Assembly: GCA_009740415.1 (NCBI GenBank)
Contig: WOYE01000008.1
Span: forward strand, 62,001 to 126,000
Direction of reading: 5' to 3'
Source of the DNA: Planococcaceae bacterium Storch 2/2-2
GTDB taxonomy: Bacteria > Bacillota > Bacilli > Bacillales_A > Planococcaceae
Length of the DNA: 64,000 bases
Positions 61,299-64,000 of the stretch are shown here, one piece after another; positions within the stretch are counted from its first letter, which is position 1, and each line of letters begins with the position of its first letter. The notes under the pieces are model-generated. The model was not told the DNA's origin and searched no databases. It saw only the letters and a list, made by a program, of their open reading frames with translations. A program made the position numbers and the translations under genes.

Positions 61299-61315
61299 TG
61301 TAAATGTTTCGTAAA
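61299..61315 (-). promoter_or_regulatory. Candidate PhoP box upstream of pstB
   Basis: On the minus strand TTTACG, five bases, TTTACA (11-bp phase). A possible -10 TACACT lies at 61267-61262. Confidence 0.6.
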
Positions 61316-61350
61316 TGAAAAACGTTCCGCCAATTTGGCGGAACGTTTAA
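61316..61350 (-). terminator. Rho-independent terminator of the cdaR-glmM unit
   Basis: AAACGTTCCGCC and GGCGGAACGTTT pair around AATTT, followed by a T run on the minus strand. Confidence 0.9.
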
Positions 61351-61354
61351 TCGT

Positions 61355-62704
61355 TTATTCGATTCCCATCTCTTCGCGAACGACTGCAGCAATTCGCTCA
61401 ACTTGACGGTCACACTCTTCTTCGCTTGGCGCTTCGACCATGACACGAACGAGCGGTTCTGTTCCTGAAGGACGAACGAGTACTCGACCGTTATTGCCTA
61501 GCTCTTCTTCTACTTGTTGAATGACGCGAGCCACTTCTTCATTGTCCGTCACGTGGTATTTATCTTCGACGCGAACGTTCACGAGACGTTGTGGAAACAG
61601 TGTCATTTCAGCTGCTAACTCTGACAACGGCTTTCCTGTCTCTTTCATAATATCGACGAGTTGAACAGCAGTCAGTAATCCGTCACCTGTCGTATTGTAG
61701 TCGAGGAAGACGATATGTCCCGATTGCTCTCCACCGAAGTTTAAATCGTGTTCACGCATCGCTTCAACGACGTATCGGTCGCCTACTGCAGTTTGAACAC
61801 TTTCGATTTCATTTTTTTCTAATCCTTTGTAAAAGCCGATATTGCTCATGACGGTAGAAGCGACCGTACGCTTCGCTAACTTTCCTTTTTCGTTCCAATG
61901 TTTCGCTACAATGAACATAATTTCATCACCGTTTACAATCGTACCTTTTTCATCGACAGCGATGAGACGATCCCCATCCCCATCGAAGGCAAGACCGATG
62001 TCCGCTCCTTCTTCAACGACGAACGCTGCGAGTGCTTCAGGATGTGTCGAACCGACACCGTCGTTAATGTTTAAACCGTTCGGTGAAGCTCCCATCGATG
62101 ATAAGTCCGCTTCCAAGTCCGCAAAGACATGCGTTGCTAATGAAGACGTTGCACCGTGTGCACAGTCAATCGCCACGTGCACATCAGAGAAGTCTCGATC
62201 AACCGTCTGCTTTAAGTATTGAATGTATTTATGTCCGCCTTCTAAATATTCCGTAATCGTACCGACGTGTCCGCCCGTCGGACGCGGTAACTCGTCAACT
62301 GTTTCATTTAAAAGTTGTTCAATTTCATCTTCTTGCGCATCCGTTAATTTGAAACCATCCGGTCCGAAAAACTTAATGCCATTATCAGCGACAGGGTTAT
62401 GGGATGCTGAAATCATAACGCCCGCTTGTGCGTGCATGACACGCGTCAAGTATGAGACGCCTGGTGTACTGATCACACCGAGTGTCATCACTTCAATTCC
62501 TGTTGATAATAGACCAGCGACGAGCGCGCTTTCTAACATCTGTCCTGAAATACGCGTATCGCGTCCTACAAGAACTTTCGCCTTTTCACTATACTCTTTC
62601 GTTAATACGTAACCACCGATCCGTCCGAGACGGAATGCTAACTCCGGTGTTAATTCTTTGTTCGCGACTCCGCGAACCCCATCTGTTCCAAAATATTTCG
62701 TCAT
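61355..62704 (-). CDS. glmM: Phosphoglucosamine mutase GlmM
   Basis: 449-residue alpha-D-phosphohexomutase converting glucosamine-6-phosphate to glucosamine-1-phosphate for peptidoglycan. The phospho-Ser is S101 in ISASHNP, the metal loop is FDGDGDRLI and the phosphate-binding loop [11 protein letters not shown] near the C-terminus. ATG at 62704 ([12 protein letters not shown]) is set by AAAAGGAG and overlaps the cdaR stop by ATGA. Standard cdaA-cdaR-glmM arrangement, linking cell wall synthesis and c-di-AMP control. Confidence 0.98.
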   Translation of the reverse strand: MTKYFGTDGVRGVANKELTPELAFRLGRIGGYVLTKEYSEKAKVLVGRDTRISGQMLESALVAGLLSTGIEVMTLGVISTPGVSYLTRVMHAQAGVMISASHNPVADNGIKFFGPDGFKLTDAQEDEIEQLLNETVDELPRPTGGHVGTITEYLEGGHKYIQYLKQTVDRDFSDVHVAIDCAHGATSSLATHVFADLEADLSSMGASPNGLNINDGVGSTHPEALAAFVVEEGADIGLAFDGDGDRLIAVDEKGTIVNGDEIMFIVAKHWNEKGKLAKRTVASTVMSNIGFYKGLEKNEIESVQTAVGDRYVVEAMREHDLNFGGEQSGHIVFLDYNTTGDGLLTAVQLVDIMKETGKPLSELAAEMTLFPQRLVNVRVEDKYHVTDNEEVARVIQQVEEELGNNGRVLVRPSGTEPLVRVMVEAPSEEECDRQVERIAAVVREEMGIE

Positions 62705-64000
62705 GTTTCGTTCTCCTTTTCTACTTGTTCTGAAGATAAAGTAGGTGCTTCTTTCACAACGACGACCGCTTCTTGCTTCGTCGCTTTCCAATCAATCGTA
62801 TTCGGTCCTTCAATGCGTAACGGTAACGTTACCGTTCCTGGTTCACTGACAGAAGAAAGATCGACCACTGCACGAAAGGAAGAAGGAACGATCGATTGAA
62901 GTTCATTCGATTTAGCGAATAAATTAACAGCGATCGACCGTGTCACTAATTCCCCTTCAAACCCTTCCAGTAAGCCACTCATTTGAACGGGTACGTTCAA
63001 TGTTTTCTGTTGGACTGCTTGTTCAACAGCAGACTCTTCCGGTTTCGGTTCGTCCTTCACTTCTTCTTTCACTTCTTCTTTCACTTCTTCTCGTTTCTCT
63101 TCCTCTTCGTTTTCCTTTTCAGAAGGTTCTAACTCTTCCTCTTTCGAAAGCGAAGTATCTCCAGCAACTTGAACATCGACTTTCACTTTATCAAAAGATA
63201 AACGTTTCGATTGTTCCGGTTGAATGAGCGTAACTTCATATGTTCCTGACTTCGTCACTTTTGAAACGTCCACTTCTGCAAGCACTTCTGTAATTTCTTC
63301 AAGAACCGGTTTCGTACCGTACACCTTCACCATTTTCGTCAACGGTTCAATTGAGGTAAGTTCTACCCCTTCTTTCGGTTCTCCTTTTTCACGGATGAGA
63401 ATCGGTACTTTTTTATGCTGTTCATCAACGATGACGTTTACCGATACTTCTTCCGGTTCAATTTCAACATTCAACTTATTCAATTCACTGTCTAATACGC
63501 GAACACGTGCTACTTGTTTAAAAGGTTTCGTAATACCTTTCTCACCGGTAACCGTCACTTTGACAAACTGGATCGCATCGATTGCACTTTTCGGACCGGT
63601 TACTTGAACTTCTTTCGGCTCGATATCGATCGACTCGACAAAGTGATCTTCTGCCAACAGTTGTTCGTTCATTTCCGGTTCAACGGGTAATGTAACGGTT
63701 AATTTTTCTTCAATCGTTACGTTAATTTGATCCGGATTCGTTTTCACTTTTAGTTTATCAGACATGTTTTCAAATTCGAAAGCGACTTCATGCTCTCCGA
63801 TCGTCTTATCTGTCAAATCGACGAGAACAGAAAAATCTTTCATTAACTTCGTCGATTGCACGAGGTTTGCCGGTCCTTCGATTTTCACTTCAACCGTATC
63901 AGGCACTCCCGTAACGACGAGGTTCTCTTTATCATAATACACTTCGACTGGAACATCTTGAATAATGTCCATCGTATCGCCGTTAATCGGTCGGACTGTT
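62701..64000 (-). CDS. cdaR: CdaA regulator CdaR (YbbR), partial
   Basis: C-terminal 432 residues of the membrane-anchored YbbR-repeat protein that regulates the diadenylate cyclase CdaA. The frame stays open to the right edge, so the N-terminal helix lies outside. At least four YbbR-type repeats of about 80 residues are seen (for example [44 protein letters not shown]). An acidic Glu/Lys insert with repeated KEEV units separates the last repeat ([18 protein letters not shown]). Overlaps glmM by 4 nt. Confidence 0.93.
   Translation of the reverse strand, partial: TVRPINGDTMDIIQDVPVEVYYDKENLVVTGVPDTVEVKIEGPANLVQSTKLMKDFSVLVDLTDKTIGEHEVAFEFENMSDKLKVKTNPDQINVTIEEKLTVTLPVEPEMNEQLLAEDHFVESIDIEPKEVQVTGPKSAIDAIQFVKVTVTGEKGITKPFKQVARVRVLDSELNKLNVEIEPEEVSVNVIVDEQHKKVPILIREKGEPKEGVELTSIEPLTKMVKVYGTKPVLEEITEVLAEVDVSKVTKSGTYEVTLIQPEQSKRLSFDKVKVDVQVAGDTSLSKEEELEPSEKENEEEEKREEVKEEVKEEVKDEPKPEESAVEQAVQQKTLNVPVQMSGLLEGFEGELVTRSIAVNLFAKSNELQSIVPSSFRAVVDLSSVSEPGTVTLPLRIEGPNTIDWKATKQEAVVVVKEAPTLSSEQVEKENET

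Noticed and set aside
62223-62612. Long open frame on the plus strand opposite glmM (129 codons)
   Set aside because: It is a shadow of glmM, lacks a ribosome site and shows no domain. The same holds for similar opposite-strand frames over yerD, fumC, purC, pstC and cdaR.
63060-63100. CTTCTTTCA tandem tract as a CRISPR or mobile repeat
   Set aside because: It is in frame within cdaR and encodes the Glu/Lys-rich insert.
1-64000. tRNA, rRNA or CRISPR arrays
   Set aside because: No tRNA-like cloverleaf, rRNA segment or regularly spaced direct repeats was seen on reading. A dedicated covariance scan was not possible.

Overview
The window is a stretch of chromosome from a member of the Bacillota, most likely Bacillaceae. 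Gene content and order recall Bacillus: yclNOP-type siderophore transport, hflX, yerD, sigV-rsiV, ylbC, ywbD, ywbE, tenI-thiS-thiG-thiF behind a TPP riboswitch, and glmM-cdaR. Shine-Dalgarno sites are strong (AGGAGG-type), TTG and GTG starts are frequent, and regulatory sites are Bacillus-like (Fur 7-1-7 boxes, PhoP TTTACA repeats, cre-like sites). No rRNA, tRNA, CRISPR array or prophage was seen. The species cannot be named from the sequence alone.

Layout. 1-2.3 kb: Fur-controlled iron-siderophore ABC transporter (its ATPase is cut by the left edge). 2.7-15.1 kb: mostly housekeeping or orphan genes (lipoprotein, HflX, YerD-like flavoprotein, nitroreductase, methyltransferases, ferritin, P1 peptidase, AGCS symporter, two zinc-ribbon membrane proteins). 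15.2-18.9 kb: a TRAP transporter with a short-chain dehydrogenase, AT-richer than its flanks, with a perfect cre-like site at its start. 19.0-21.8 kb: a MazG-like pyrophosphohydrolase overlapping a PLD-domain DEAH helicase. 21.9-23.3 kb: sigV-rsiV-type ECF sigma and anti-sigma factors. 23.4-27.4 kb: BI-1 protein, fumarase, a Bcr/CflA exporter with a Fur-like box, and a Nudix hydrolase.

27.5-34.2 kb is the most notable region. A PAS-AAA+-HTH sigma-54 activator faces a near-perfect -24/-12 promoter (TGGCAC-N5-TTGCA) that drives a thioredoxin-reductase-like ferredoxin reductase, a single [4Fe-4S] ferredoxin and a Rieske oxygenase with a CntA-like bridging Glu. These are followed by a tartrate/D-malate dehydrogenase and a BCCT transporter. 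Together they can be read as uptake of carnitine (or a related betaine), oxidative release of trimethylamine, and oxidation of the resulting D-malate to pyruvate, with ferredoxin/FNR in place of the usual CntB reductase. The malic semialdehyde dehydrogenase step is not in the window.

34.4-42 kb: DUF47-Pit phosphate uptake, cold-shock protein, YdcF-like protein, a 34-residue membrane protein missed by a length cut-off, YlbC-like CAP protein, an orphan purC and a DUF2207 protein. 42.2-45 kb: TPP riboswitch and thiazole-branch thiamine operon. 45-48.1 kb: an RNase H protein with three degenerate N-terminal repeats, then a deleted IS1182-family element. 48.1-55.1 kb: lipoprotein, RlmI-type methyltransferase, a small membrane protein preceded by two Fur-like boxes, a proline dehydrogenase with a C-terminal membrane anchor, and a probable heme-uptake operon (binding protein, permease, ATPase, ankyrin protein, HmoA/IsdG-type heme oxygenase). 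55.3-57.1 kb: small conserved genes and an amidohydrolase shell lacking its catalytic barrel. 57.2-61.2 kb: phosphate ABC transporter with pstB moved to the front and separate PhoP boxes. 61.3-64 kb: glmM and the 3' part of cdaR, cut by the right edge.
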